27,041 bases of DNA from UBA940 sp031548515 (GCA_031548515.1 JAVBRB010000003.1:1-27041), one strand, 5' to 3'; positions 6,702-15,350 are shown, counted from the first letter of the stretch. The notes: generated by a model not told the origin, from the sequence alone. Numbers and translations: made by a program.

Positions 6702-8221
6702 AGCTCATCAAAACCATCGACAAATTCATCCTGAAGTCGTATCTCGGCCCCATGCTGGCCAGCTTCTTCATCGTGATGTTCGTGCTGATGATGAACTTCG
6801 TGTGGAAGTACATCGACGAGTTGGTGGGTAAAGGGCTCTCTCCGGGCGTCGTGATAGAACTGATGTTCTACGCCACCAACAACATGATCTCGCTCGGCTT
6901 CCCGCTGGCCGTGCTGTTCGCCTCGATCATGACGATGGGCAACCTGGGCGAGAACTACGAACTTCTGGCGATAAAGTCGGCCGGTATATCCCTGCCGCGC
7001 ATAATGGCTCCGCTGATGATGGTGACGATCGGGATGGCGGTGGCGAGTTTCTTCGTCACGAACAACCTGGTCCCGTTCTCCAACAAGAAGATGTACGCCA
7101 TCATATACGACATCCGGCAGCAGAAGCAGGAAATAGAGTTCAAGGACGGCATGTTCTTCAACGGCGTCGAAAACATCAGCATCCGTATCGAAAAACAGGA
7201 CCCGAACACCAAACTGCTGACAGACGTACTGATATACAATACCGAAACCGGCGCCGACCAGCGTGCGGGAAACATGACGGTCACCATAGCCGACTCAGGC
7301 TACATACGCCTGTCTGACGACCGACGTTTTCTGATAACAACGCTCTATAACGGAGAAAGCTACAACCTCACCCGCGACCGCAACTGGTACGAAGACAACC
7401 AGATGAGCCACACTTCGTTCGATATGCAGCACGGTCTGTCGAAAACCCCGGGCTACGACTTCAACCGCACCGACGCCAACCTGTTCGGAAGCAACGCGAC
7501 GACAAAGAACGTCAACGAACTGAAAGCCGATATCGACTCCCTTAACAGGGAGGTAAACGCATCCACGGCCAGAACCTACGGTCCGTTGCTTAACAGCTAC
7601 CTTTTCAGCAGCGACACAATGGTGGTAACGAATACTCACGAGGCCCGCATGAGCCTCGAAGAGCGGCGGCAGACACTGCTCTACGACTCTATAGACGGGC
7701 TGTCGCTAAGTGAAAAAAGCCAACTGTACAACGACGCCCTTCGCACGGCCCGCAACTCGCGAAGCGTGATAACATATGACGAAAGCGCTGCGAAAGATTC
7801 CCTCAACCATCTCTACCGGTCGCAGATCGAATGGCACAAGAAATGGTCGCTGCCCGTAGCTGTGATAATTTTCTTCCTGATAGGCGCGCCGCTCGGGGCC
7901 ATAATCCGTAAAGGGGGCCTGGGTATGCCGATCGTTGTCTCGGTGGCCTTTTTCGTGATGTATTACGTTATCAGCATCGTGGGCGAAAAACTCGCCAAAG
8001 AGGGAACATGGCCCGCAATGTGGGGGGTATGGATGCCCACGATGGTGCTATTTCCGATAGCAGTATACCTTACATACAAGGCCACTAACGACTCGAACCT
8101 GCTGAACGTCGAGTGGTATATAATAAAATACAACCGGGTCAAGAAAAAGCTGCAGCCCGCACTCGACAGGCTGCCTAAACTAAAAACGAAAAAACATGGC
8201 TCCAAAAAAGCTTCTGAATAG
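6698..8221 (+). CDS. LptF/LptG-type permease (YjgP/YjgQ family)
   Basis: 507 residues with three hydrophobic spans in the first about 130 residues, a long soluble region and three more spans near 380-470. This is the LptF/LptG fold: two membrane triplets around a periplasmic beta-jellyroll. The proteins form the inner-membrane channel of the LptB2FG complex that extracts lipopolysaccharide and hands it to LptC. Family landmarks include the N-terminal ILKSYLGPMLASFFIVMF and GENYELLAIKSAGIS, and the C-terminal HKKWSLPVAVIIFFLIGAPLG. The protein is well over 100 residues longer than the roughly 360 of E. coli LptF/LptG; the extra length is in the hydrophilic middle (about 260-375), which is common in Bacteroidota. 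It overlaps the metal permease by 4 bases and ribBA by 26 bases. LptF versus LptG cannot be decided. Confidence 0.93.
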   Translation: MKLIKTIDKFILKSYLGPMLASFFIVMFVLMMNFVWKYIDELVGKGLSPGVVIELMFYATNNMISLGFPLAVLFASIMTMGNLGENYELLAIKSAGISLPRIMAPLMMVTIGMAVASFFVTNNLVPFSNKKMYAIIYDIRQQKQEIEFKDGMFFNGVENISIRIEKQDPNTKLLTDVLIYNTETGADQRAGNMTVTIADSGYIRLSDDRRFLITTLYNGESYNLTRDRNWYEDNQMSHTSFDMQHGLSKTPGYDFNRTDANLFGSNATTKNVNELKADIDSLNREVNASTARTYGPLLNSYLFSSDTMVVTNTHEARMSLEERRQTLLYDSIDGLSLSEKSQLYNDALRTARNSRSVITYDESAAKDSLNHLYRSQIEWHKKWSLPVAVIIFFLIGAPLGAIIRKGGLGMPIVVSVAFFVMYYVISIVGEKLAKEGTWPAMWGVWMPTMVLFPIAVYLTYKATNDSNLLNVEWYIIKYNRVKKKLQPALDRLPKLKTKKHGSKKASE

Positions 8222-9428
8222 TGTGGAAGAGGCCATCGCAGACATCCGCGACGGCAAAGTGATAATCGTAGTCGATGACGAGGACCGTGAAAACGAGGGC
8301 GATTTTGTCGTCGCCGCCGAAAAGATAACGCCCGAGGTGGTCAATTTCATGCTGCACCACGGACGCGGAGTGCTCTGCACGCCGCTCACCGAAGACCGCT
8401 GCGCGCAGCTCGAACTGGGGATGATGGAATCCAATAACACCTCGATACTGGGGACTCCGTTCACCGTTTCGGTCGATCTGCTCGGACAGGGATGTTCGAC
8501 CGGAGTTTCATCGACCGACCGCGCAAAAACCATACGCGCGTTGGCCGACCCTGCCACCAAACCCGAACAGTTGGGCCGCCCGGGACATATTTTCCCCCTA
8601 CGCGCGCGCAACAGAGGCGTATTGCGCCGTCCGGGCCACACTGAGGCAACGGTAGACTTGGCACGTATGGCGGGACTGCAGCCTGCAGGCGCCCTCATCG
8701 AGATAATGAACGGGGACGGTACGATGGCACGCCTGCCCCAACTTCTTGAGATCGCTGAGAAATTCGGCCTCAAGATAGTTTCCATCGCCGATATCATCGC
8801 TTACCGCCTGCGCAGCGAAAGCATCGTCATAAAGGGCGAAACGGTCGACCTGCCCACTGAAGCGGGCGATTTCCGCTTCACGCCGTTCGTCCAGAAAAGC
8901 AACGGTATGGAGCACGGTGCGCTCACCAAGGGAGAATGGAAGCCGGGCGACCCTGTACTGGTGCGAATGCACTCGTCGTGCCTGACGGGCGACATTTTCG
9001 GGTCGTGCCGCTGCGACTGCGGCGCACAACTACGCGAAGCGATGAGGATGATCGAAAAAGAGGGGCGCGGAGCCGTCATTTACCTCAACCAGGAGGGGCG
9101 CGGCATCGGCCTGTACAACAAGATCGCGGCCTACAAACTGCAAGACGAGGGGTATGACACGGCCGAAGCCAACATCAAACTGGGTTTCCGGGCCGACGAA
9201 CGCGACTACGGCGTCGGCGCGAGCATACTGCACGAACTTGGCATCACCAAAATGCGCCTCATGACCAACAACCCCTTGAAACGCGCTGGCCTTGAAGGCT
9301 ACGGGCTTTCTGTTGTCGAGAACGTGCCTATCGTGATCCAGCCAAACCACCACAACCTGCGCTACCTCGAAACCAAAGAGCTGCGTATGGGGCACACGCT
9401 GGGCCTTTGCAAAAATGCAAAGTCTTAA
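8196..9428 (+). CDS. ribBA: Bifunctional 3,4-dihydroxy-2-butanone-4-phosphate synthase / GTP cyclohydrolase II
   Basis: 410 residues, the standard length for the fused riboflavin enzyme. The N-terminal half (about 1-205) is the RibB domain: DDEDRENEGD (27-36, metal and substrate acidic loop) and RPGHIFPL...RRPGHTEATVDLARMAG (128-160). It converts ribulose 5-phosphate to the four-carbon unit. The C-terminal half is GTP cyclohydrolase II with the zinc cysteines of SCLTGDIFGSCRCDCG (C262, C273, C275) and the catalytic NQEGRGIGL stretch. It makes the pyrimidine precursor from GTP. Both active sites look intact. The ATG lies inside the end of the LptF/LptG gene (26-base overlap), so translation is likely coupled. 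A hairpin with a T-rich tail follows at 9461-9494. Confidence 0.97.
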   Translation: MAPKKLLNSVEEAIADIRDGKVIIVVDDEDRENEGDFVVAAEKITPEVVNFMLHHGRGVLCTPLTEDRCAQLELGMMESNNTSILGTPFTVSVDLLGQGCSTGVSSTDRAKTIRALADPATKPEQLGRPGHIFPLRARNRGVLRRPGHTEATVDLARMAGLQPAGALIEIMNGDGTMARLPQLLEIAEKFGLKIVSIADIIAYRLRSESIVIKGETVDLPTEAGDFRFTPFVQKSNGMEHGALTKGEWKPGDPVLVRMHSSCLTGDIFGSCRCDCGAQLREAMRMIEKEGRGAVIYLNQEGRGIGLYNKIAAYKLQDEGYDTAEANIKLGFRADERDYGVGASILHELGITKMRLMTNNPLKRAGLEGYGLSVVENVPIVIQPNHHNLRYLETKELRMGHTLGLCKNAKS

Positions 9429-9460
9429 TTATGAACTAAAAATTATGAATTACGAATCAG

Positions 9461-9494
9461 GGTGCGGGCCGAAGCCCGCGCCTTTTCCATTTTT
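9461..9494 (+). terminator. Probable intrinsic terminator after ribBA
   Basis: A 9-bp stem, GGTGCGGGC pairing with GCCCGCGCC (arms 9461-9469 and 9474-9482, one wobble), closes a CGAA tetraloop and is followed by the T-rich TTTTCCATTTTT. It ends the metal permease-Lpt-ribBA transcript just before the fmt promoter. Confidence 0.8.
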
Positions 9495-9497
9495 ATA

Positions 9498-9505
9498 TAT
9501 CTTTG
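9498..9505 (+). promoter_or_regulatory. Putative -7 box of fmt (TATCTTTG)
   Basis: TATCTTTG fits TAnnTTTG and sits 4 bases before the fmt ATG. That would give an almost leaderless transcript. No TTG is present at the expected -33 distance because the terminator stem occupies it, so the call is tentative. Confidence 0.4.
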
Positions 9506-9509
9506 CCAC

Positions 9510-10478
9510 ATGAATGGCAAAGATTTAAGGATCGTTTTCATGGGGACGCCGGAGTTTGCCGTCGCGTCGCTACGCCGCCTGGTGGAAGGCGGATATAATG
9601 TCGTAGCGGTTGTCACGGCCCCCGACAAACCCGCCGGACGCGGGCTGAAACTGCAAGAAAGCGACGTGAAACGCTACGCGGCGGAAGCCGGGCTGACCGT
9701 TCTGCAACCCGAAAAACTGCGCGACCAGGAATTTCTGGACCGTCTGCGCGCGCTGGACACAGATCTCGGCATCGTGATCGCTTTCCGCATGTTGCCCGAG
9801 GCGGTGTGGGCCATGCCGCACCTGGGAACATTCAATCTCCACGCCTCGCTGCTGCCTCAATACCGCGGAGCCGCCCCCATAAATTGGGCCATCATCAACG
9901 GCGAAACCACCACGGGCCTCACGACCTTCATGCTCAACGCCGAAATAGACAAGGGCGACATCATCGGCCGCGTAGAGATGCCCATCCTACCGGAAGACAA
10001 TGCAGGAACGCTGCACGATAAACTGATGGAAGCCGGAACGGAACTCGTCGTACAGACCGTCGACCGAATTGCAGAAAGCAACGTCACACCGCTGTCGCAG
10101 ATGGATATTCCCGAGAACACACTGAAACCCGCCCCGAAAATATTCAAAGAAGACTGCAGAATCGATTGGACGAAGTCCGGCAGGAAAATTGCTGATCTTA
10201 TCCGCGGACTGTCGCCATATCCCGCCGCATGGAGCGCGATGTACGACGCCGAAGGGAACGAAATAAGCACCCTGAAACTATTCGACGCCCGTTTCACTCA
10301 GTCCGGATACGGAGTTGAGCCTGGAACGGCAGATTTTTCGGACAGGAACGCATTGAGAGCGGCTTGCGGGGACGGCTGGATAGCAGTAACAGAACTCCAG
10401 CCAGCCGGAAAACGCCGCATGACCGCCGCCGAATATTACAACGGACTCGATAAGACAAAAAAATACAAATTTTCGTAA
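9510..10478 (+). CDS. fmt: Methionyl-tRNA formyltransferase
   Basis: 322 residues, normal for Fmt. It formylates initiator Met-tRNA with 10-formyl-THF. Motifs visible are IVFMGTPEFAVASL at the N-terminus (formyl-THF domain), and FNLHASLLPQYRGAAPINWAI, the catalytic SLLPxxRGAAPI signature with the conserved Asn and His. TTGLTTFMLNAEIDKGDI follows. The C-terminal OB-like tRNA-binding part runs to the stop. An in-frame GTG at 9462 exists but lies in the upstream terminator hairpin, so the ATG at 9510 is used. The gene appears to be transcribed on its own. Confidence 0.97.
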   Translation: MNGKDLRIVFMGTPEFAVASLRRLVEGGYNVVAVVTAPDKPAGRGLKLQESDVKRYAAEAGLTVLQPEKLRDQEFLDRLRALDTDLGIVIAFRMLPEAVWAMPHLGTFNLHASLLPQYRGAAPINWAIINGETTTGLTTFMLNAEIDKGDIIGRVEMPILPEDNAGTLHDKLMEAGTELVVQTVDRIAESNVTPLSQMDIPENTLKPAPKIFKEDCRIDWTKSGRKIADLIRGLSPYPAAWSAMYDAEGNEISTLKLFDARFTQSGYGVEPGTADFSDRNALRAACGDGWIAVTELQPAGKRRMTAAEYYNGLDKTKKYKFS

Positions 10479-10580
10479 TTCGTAAAATGAACTACACCGC
10501 CTCAAGCAACGGGGTATCCAAAACAGGAATTTATAATATCGCCGCAAGCGGAGGGGAATCTACCCTTTTAGTTATCTCCC

Positions 10581-10645
10581 TCGCAAGATACCTCCACCGG
10601 CCTGCGGCCGACGGTCGGCGCTCAGTCGATGATTATTTTGCGAAG
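10581..10645. repeat. Short intergenic structured repeat upstream of the HAMP gene
   Basis: The 185-base gap after fmt contains a palindromic core CCGGCCTGCGGCCGACGG and ends GATGATTATTTTGCGAAGCAA. A loosely similar stretch is found at 14605-14672 (CACCGCCTAACGGCG, then GGTGATTATCTGACAAGCAA). The similarity is only moderate and needs an alignment. A small open frame across this gap (10487-10684) has no gene-like features. Confidence 0.4.
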
Positions 10646-10662
10646 CAAAACAATTTATATTT

Positions 10663-11415
10663 ATGGGAATCAGAACTAAAATAACGATCGGATTCGCGAG
10701 CCTCGGACTATTGGTTATGAGTGCCGGTACGGTATCGTTTTTCGAGTTAACGCGCATCGGCAAGCGTACAGGGCTGATCCTCGAGGCCAGCAACAGCAAC
10801 ATGACCATCTCGCGCGAACTGCTCGACGGGGCCGAAATGCAGCATATTTCGCTGCTGCACAGCTACAGCACGGGCAACACTGCGGCAGGCCGTGATTCAC
10901 TGTATCTGGCAGGCCAAAAGATGTTCATAGGGGCGCTCGAAAAAGGGCGGGAGACAGGCATCGCGGCAATGAATCCGATCGGACGGGCTTTCGACGACTA
11001 CGAAAGAATAACGCGCAGTTACTTTGCCGACGGTCCGGACCGCGAAAACAACTGGCTTGAAGCCAATTACTGGCGCGCCTACATGAACCTGACATCGGCT
11101 GTCAAAGAATACATGACCGGCGCCGAATATAATCTGGGAACCCAGGCGGAAAATATCGAACATAATGCCTACAGAGCCATCACTCCGATCCTCGTAACGC
11201 TCGCAGTAATACTGCTGTTGCTGTTCGTGCTGCTGTTCTTCATAGACTTCTACTATATCAAACCGGTAGTAAAAATGAACAAAAGCCTCGAAGGATTCTT
11301 GAAATACAATTCGCCGTTCCGCGTGACATTCGAAGGTAAGGACGAAGTTTTCGAGTTGAAGGAGAACATTGAGGAACTCGCGGACAAGGTTAAACGCAAA
11401 AGTCATGAGTCATAA
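10663..11415 (+). CDS. Two-TM sensor-like protein with HAMP-like tail and no output domain
   Basis: 250 residues. A first membrane segment (about 8-28) is followed by a helical periplasmic region (about 30-170), a second membrane segment (172-197) and a short cytoplasmic tail. The tail, FYYIKPVVKMNKSLEGFLKY followed by KDEVFELKENIEELADKVK, resembles the HAMP linker seen after the second membrane helix of Bacteroidota histidine kinases and chemoreceptors. The layout is that of a four-helix-bundle sensor (4HB_MCP-like), but the protein stops where a kinase or signalling domain would begin. It ends 12 bases before trkH and is surely in the same operon, which suggests a partner or regulator of the potassium transporter. 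That role is inference; I do not recognise a named family. A TATATTTA sequence overlaps the start region (about 10657-10664). Confidence 0.8.
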   Translation: MGIRTKITIGFASLGLLVMSAGTVSFFELTRIGKRTGLILEASNSNMTISRELLDGAEMQHISLLHSYSTGNTAAGRDSLYLAGQKMFIGALEKGRETGIAAMNPIGRAFDDYERITRSYFADGPDRENNWLEANYWRAYMNLTSAVKEYMTGAEYNLGTQAENIEHNAYRAITPILVTLAVILLLLFVLLFFIDFYYIKPVVKMNKSLEGFLKYNSPFRVTFEGKDEVFELKENIEELADKVKRKSHES

Positions 11416-11427
11416 CTCTATGGAAAT

Positions 11428-12873
11428 ATGCGCCTGAACATAGTCTTCCGGTATATAGGCATGGTGATGCTGCTGAATGCGGCGTTCATGCTGGTTTCGG
11501 CCGTGATGAGCGCACTGAACGGCATCGACAGTTCGTTCTACGCACTGCTGCTCTCAGCCGGGCTTACCGCCGTTATCGGGCTGTTTCCCATGATATTCGT
11601 ACCGTCGGAGAAACAGATATCCAACAAGGAGAGCTATTGCATCGTGATAGGCGCATGGCTGATGTCCTGCGTCGTGGGAATGATACCGTTCCTGCTGTGG
11701 GGAGGCGAATTCACGCTCGGCAAGGCGTGGTTCGAGAGCGTTTCGGGATATACCACGACAGGGGCGACCATACTGAACGACGTCGAAGCCCTTCCGCGGG
11801 GATTGCTGTTCTGGCGTTCGTGCACCCACTGGATGGGCGGCGCGGGAGTCGTAATGTTCACTCTGATGATAATGCCGATGCTGGGCCGCAGCCGCATGAT
11901 GGTCTCCAGCGTCGAACTTTCGACCATCGCCAAAGACGACTACAGATACAAATCAGGGACAGTCATACGGATCCTCCTCAGCATTTATCTGGGGCTTACA
12001 GCGGCCTGTTTCATCGGCTTGAAAGCCGCCGGCATGGGATGGTTCGACTCGGTGAACCACGCCATGTCGACTGCCGCAACAGGCGGATTCAGTACGAAGA
12101 ATATGAGCATCGGATTCTGGGACAACCCATGGATAGAGGTGGTACTGATCGTTTTCATGTTCCTTTCCAGCTTGCACTTCGGGGTAATCTTCGCAACGCT
12201 GACCGGACAGCGTAAAAATATATTCCGCTCGGAAGTGGCAAGGTATTACTTCGCTTTTCTGGCTGCAGCCATAATTGCCGTCGCCGTCAGCACGGTCGCT
12301 AACGGAACTTACGGATCATTCGGAGAAGCATTGAGGCGCAGCGCTTTTGAAACCGTTTCCCAGGCGTCGACTACCGGATTCACCTCGAACGACTCCAACC
12401 TGTGGGGACCGTTCGCAGCGGCAATACTCATATTCACAGGGATACAGTGCGCATGCGCCGGATCGACTGGCGGCGGCCTGAAAGCCGACCGCGTGTATCT
12501 GGCCGCCAAGATAGTGTGGCATCAGATACGCCAGCAGCAACATCCGAATGCCATTATCCGCATAAAACTGAATGGCGTCACGCAGGAACCCTCGACACTC
12601 GCTTTCGTGATGCTTTTCATCGTGCTGTATTTCTTCCTGATCCTGCTCGGCACAGTGTTCTTAGCCGCTTTCGGCTACGACGCGCTCACGAGTTTTTCGG
12701 TTTCGGTTACCAGTCTGGGCAATGTGGGGCCGGCATTCGGACAGGTGGGAGGTTTCGACAATTTTGCATCTTTTCCCGGAGGGGTGCGTTTTTTCACCAC
12801 TCTGCTGATGCTTCTGGGCCGTCTCGAGATTTTCGGATTAATACAACTCTTTTTATTGAAATGGTGGAAATAA
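11428..12873 (+). CDS. trkH: TrkH/KtrB-family potassium uptake protein
   Basis: 481 residues, the expected TrkH length, with many hydrophobic spans. The four selectivity-filter P-loops are visible: SGYTTTGATI (about 106-115), STAATGGFST (214-223), QASTTGFTSN (312-321) and TSLGNVGP (428-435). The first and last tie it to the Trk/Ktr/HKT channel-transporter superfamily. CAGSTGGGLKADR (343-355) is a further TrkH signature. It would form a dimeric K+ channel in the inner membrane and normally needs a cytoplasmic RCK partner (TrkA/KtrA) for gating. No such gene is adjacent. Instead the upstream neighbour is the two-TM HAMP-like protein, 12 bases away. Confidence 0.96.
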   Translation: MRLNIVFRYIGMVMLLNAAFMLVSAVMSALNGIDSSFYALLLSAGLTAVIGLFPMIFVPSEKQISNKESYCIVIGAWLMSCVVGMIPFLLWGGEFTLGKAWFESVSGYTTTGATILNDVEALPRGLLFWRSCTHWMGGAGVVMFTLMIMPMLGRSRMMVSSVELSTIAKDDYRYKSGTVIRILLSIYLGLTAACFIGLKAAGMGWFDSVNHAMSTAATGGFSTKNMSIGFWDNPWIEVVLIVFMFLSSLHFGVIFATLTGQRKNIFRSEVARYYFAFLAAAIIAVAVSTVANGTYGSFGEALRRSAFETVSQASTTGFTSNDSNLWGPFAAAILIFTGIQCACAGSTGGGLKADRVYLAAKIVWHQIRQQQHPNAIIRIKLNGVTQEPSTLAFVMLFIVLYFFLILLGTVFLAAFGYDALTSFSVSVTSLGNVGPAFGQVGGFDNFASFPGGVRFFTTLLMLLGRLEIFGLIQLFLLKWWK

Positions 12874-12929
12874 ACACGGAACAGGATCCACAATTTTCCA
12901 CTTTTCACTTTCCACTCTTCACTTTTTAT

Positions 12930-12937
12930 TATATTTG
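12930..12937 (+). promoter_or_regulatory. Putative -7 box (TATATTTG) of the SPOR-like gene
   Basis: A perfect TATATTTG stands 8 bases before the ATG at 12946. It is preceded by a pyrimidine-rich tract (about 12890-12928, repeats of CTTTCCACTCTTCACTTT type) without a clear TTG at -33. The leader would be very short or absent. Confidence 0.5.
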
Positions 12938-12945
12938 CGTTTGGA

Positions 12946-14463
12946 ATGAGATTCTTCCCGACATATTTTCTGGCAACCGCGCTGGCGCTGGCCTGCTGCG
13001 TGCAACTCGATGCGCAGCAAAGGATCCGCATTGCAGGACTCGAAGGCAATGAAGAGTACGCCAGACTGGTCGGAGAAGAGATAAAACTTACCCGTATGTC
13101 GGATTCCATTTCGGAGTCGATGAACATCATACGCCGCTCGTTCCGAACCGATACGCTGAACCGTACCGCAAATTCGGCCGCCATACTGCGTATGGAAGAA
13201 GAGATGTTCGACCTGCGCAACCGCATGGCACGGCTCTCCGGGCAGATCAATTCCATCGAACAGGAGTGGATCATGCAGGATCTGAGCGACGGAGAGCCTG
13301 AGGGCAAGACTGTCGAGACTCAGGAGCGCAACGTTGCGAACCTTGTATACAACCCGTATTTCGACAGCAGCCTTGGACCGGAAGAGGTGCGCGAACTCAG
13401 GGAAGCCCAGCACGGCGAAAGTGAGATTCCGCCTCTCATAGAACAATACCGCGAGAACAATCACCGGCTGGTGGTGCTGAAATACGCCTATGACCTTTCG
13501 ATCATGGCCGGAACGGCAGACAGCATCAGGGTCCGGTTCGACTCTTTGGCCAATGTGAACGCCGGAGTCGCCCGCCTCATAGGGCACACCTGGGGAACGG
13601 TTTTCGATAACAAGAGTTACTGCTACAATCTGCTGATGGATAAGAATCACCGCAGCGACCTGTTGGAACAGTTCGAAAATGACATGGAAACATTGCGTCA
13701 GGCGCAGGCAGAATGGCAGGGAGTATATGCCTCGGATGAGATAGTGAATTATGTGCTTCAGAAAAAACTGATAACCGACTACGAAATAAAACTGGCTGAG
13801 GATATGAAGAACCGCTCCGCACTCGACTCGCTGAAACTGGTGCAGGCTGCGCTTCCCCATGTCGACGCACTTGATTTGGAGCTGGCCACGCTTAAGGAGA
13901 GACTATTCCTCGACTACGAAGATATAAAGGTGAACCCGGCGTCGCCATACAACTCGCGCAACCCTGTTCCTGAAGTTAAAGTATTTCCTAAAGGGATAAT
14001 TTACCGCGTATTGCTCGGAACATTTTCCACCGTGCAGCAACCGTCTGCTTTCAGGAACGTTTCGCCGTTGGCCGTAGAGAAAGGGCCGGACGGCAAATAC
14101 CGCTACTTTGCCGGAGGATTCCCCTCGGACACAACGGCCAACGCAGCCCTCGAACAGATGAAACAGCGCGGTTTCAAAGCTCCGCAGGCGGTGGCATGGA
14201 TGGACGGCGTATACATCAACCTCGAAACAGGCAAGGGACTCGAAACAGGATTCTACCGTGTGGAGTTATCGGGAATACAGGAACTCACGCCCGAGGTTGC
14301 AGAAGTAATCCGTACCGTTGCAGGAGAAACATCAATAGTCCGCGGCGATGGCATGTTTATCATCGGCCCGTTCGACGACGGTGCCAAAGCGGCCAGGCTC
14401 CGTGCAGCGCTCGACCGGCGCGACCCCAAAATGGAAGTAAAAATGTCAGAAATTGTCAATTAA
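12946..14463 (+). CDS. Exported protein with helical body and C-terminal SPOR-like repeats
   Basis: 505 residues. A signal peptide is clear: charged start, hydrophobic core and an LDA-QQ type cleavage near residue 23. The body (about 25-335) is hydrophilic and helical with heptad-like stretches (for example EEEMFDLRNRMARLSGQINSIEQ). The C-terminal part contains two segments of SPOR-like pattern. The first (about 350-425) reads IIYRVLLGTFSTVQQ ... KYRYFAGGF ... ALEQMKQRGFKAPQAVAW; the second (about 434-503) reads FYRVELSG ... MFIIGPFDDGAKAARLRAAL. SPOR domains bind denuded peptidoglycan glycans at the division septum, so a periplasmic or outer-membrane cell-envelope role is suggested. This is inference from the pattern, as no catalytic motif is seen. 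The gene is single, with its own -7 box and a terminator at 14494-14527. Confidence 0.82.
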   Translation: MRFFPTYFLATALALACCVQLDAQQRIRIAGLEGNEEYARLVGEEIKLTRMSDSISESMNIIRRSFRTDTLNRTANSAAILRMEEEMFDLRNRMARLSGQINSIEQEWIMQDLSDGEPEGKTVETQERNVANLVYNPYFDSSLGPEEVRELREAQHGESEIPPLIEQYRENNHRLVVLKYAYDLSIMAGTADSIRVRFDSLANVNAGVARLIGHTWGTVFDNKSYCYNLLMDKNHRSDLLEQFENDMETLRQAQAEWQGVYASDEIVNYVLQKKLITDYEIKLAEDMKNRSALDSLKLVQAALPHVDALDLELATLKERLFLDYEDIKVNPASPYNSRNPVPEVKVFPKGIIYRVLLGTFSTVQQPSAFRNVSPLAVEKGPDGKYRYFAGGFPSDTTANAALEQMKQRGFKAPQAVAWMDGVYINLETGKGLETGFYRVELSGIQELTPEVAEVIRTVAGETSIVRGDGMFIIGPFDDGAKAARLRAALDRRDPKMEVKMSEIVN

Positions 14464-14493
14464 CTCTTTATTTTACGGAATTTTCACTATATT

Positions 14494-14527
14494 TACGGTC
14501 GGACCAACCAGTCGGCCGTTTTTTTTA
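14494..14527 (+). terminator. Intrinsic terminator after the SPOR-like gene
   Basis: A GC-rich hairpin (ACGGTCGGAC pairing imperfectly with GTCGGCCGT, 6-base loop) is followed by eight T residues. It lies 31 bases after the stop codon. Confidence 0.85.
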
Positions 14528-14702
14528 CTATAATGCCCCCGGCTTAATTAAAGAACTTTTCACTCTTAACTCTCCTGCTCTGTATGTGGTGGATAATTAC
14601 TTTAGCCGGCGATTTCCTGCACCGCCTAACGGCGACTGGCAGACCTCCTTCGGTGATTATCTGACAAGCAAGTAATTCGTAATTTAAAATTCGTAATTAA
14701 AC

Positions 14703-15167
14703 ATGTGGTGGATTATTGCTGTATTGATTGTTGTAGGGGCGCTGCTTCTTGTGATAGAACTGGTGCTGCTGCCCGGATTCACCGTCGCCGGAATAGGCGG
14801 CCTGGCCTGTTACTGCGGCGCGGCGTATATGGCCTATGCAAACTATGGCGTCACGGGGCTGCTGATCACGATAGGAGTGATCGTTCTGGTCTCGGTGGTC
14901 GCGACATGGTTATCGCTGAGGTCGAAAACGTGGAAAAAGTTCGCGCTTCACCAGAATATCGACGGCGCTTCGCAGTCTTCACCCGAACATCAGGTCAATA
15001 TGGGCGAAAGGGGCGTTGCAATCACCCGTCTGGCGCCTATGGGCAAAGTTATGATCGGCGGACAAACCTATGAGGCGAAGACCATCGACTCGTTCGTGGA
15101 CCAGCAGACCGAAGTTGAAGTAACCGGCTTCGAAAATTTCAACGTAATAGTAAAACCCACTAAATAA
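14703..15167 (+). CDS. NfeD-like short membrane protein
   Basis: 154 residues. The N-terminal half has two to three hydrophobic spans (about 3-25, 30-50, 53-75). The C-terminal half (about 98-152) has the OB-fold pattern of the NfeD family: GERGVAITRLAPMGKVMIGGQTYEAKT and then FVDQQTEVEVTGFENFNVIV. NfeD-like proteins are encoded next to flotillin/stomatin-type proteins and are thought to assist their membrane microdomains. The downstream neighbour here is indeed a FloA-type flotillin, 272 bases away. No serine-protease domain of the long NfeD type is present, so this is the short form. Directly upstream is a short AT-rich stretch with TAATTCGTAATT-type sequences. The start at 14703 gives the family-typical WWIIAVLIVVGALLLVIEL beginning. 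Confidence 0.92.
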   Translation: MWWIIAVLIVVGALLLVIELVLLPGFTVAGIGGLACYCGAAYMAYANYGVTGLLITIGVIVLVSVVATWLSLRSKTWKKFALHQNIDGASQSSPEHQVNMGERGVAITRLAPMGKVMIGGQTYEAKTIDSFVDQQTEVEVTGFENFNVIVKPTK

Positions 15168-15217
15168 GATCTGAAACAACCCGGACATCCTGGAGCGGTC
15201 TTTAGATCGTGACAAAT

Positions 15218-15228
15218 CCCCCCCCCCC
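15218..15228. repeat. Homopolymeric C11 tract
   Basis: Eleven consecutive C residues lie 51 bases after the nfeD-like stop and at the edge of the following hairpin repeat. The tract is intergenic, so length changes would not shift a reading frame, but it could be polymorphic or a sequencing weak point. Confidence 0.9.
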
Positions 15229-15325
15229 GAGGAGAGAATTTAACAAAGTTCTCCTCCTTCGCGCCTCGGCCATCCGAGCAAGCTCGATAGCGCTCGGCTT
15301 GGCGTCGGTTAGGAGGGGTAGTCGT
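15229..15325 (-). repeat. Hairpin element of dispersed family, copy 2
   Basis: Read on the minus strand it contains GCCGAGCGCTATCGAGC, TTGCTCGGATGGCCGAGG, the core CGCGAAGGAGGAGAAC and then TTTGTTAA. It shares its order and core with the copies at 3720-3787, 22672-22725 and 24581-24630. Extra inverted arms GAGGAGA (15229-15235) and TCTCCTC (15250-15256) lie at one edge. Confidence 0.65.
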
Positions 15326-15350
15326 AATGACACAGCTTTGCGAAAGTTGC

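Noticed and set aside
10487..10684. 65-residue open frame between fmt and the HAMP-like gene
   Set aside because: It lies over a palindromic intergenic repeat and runs 22 bases into the next gene. It has no recognisable domain or start context.
12919..13860. 313-residue minus-strand frame opposite the SPOR-like gene
   Set aside because: The plus-strand frame has a signal peptide, a promoter box and a terminator. The minus frame has none of these.
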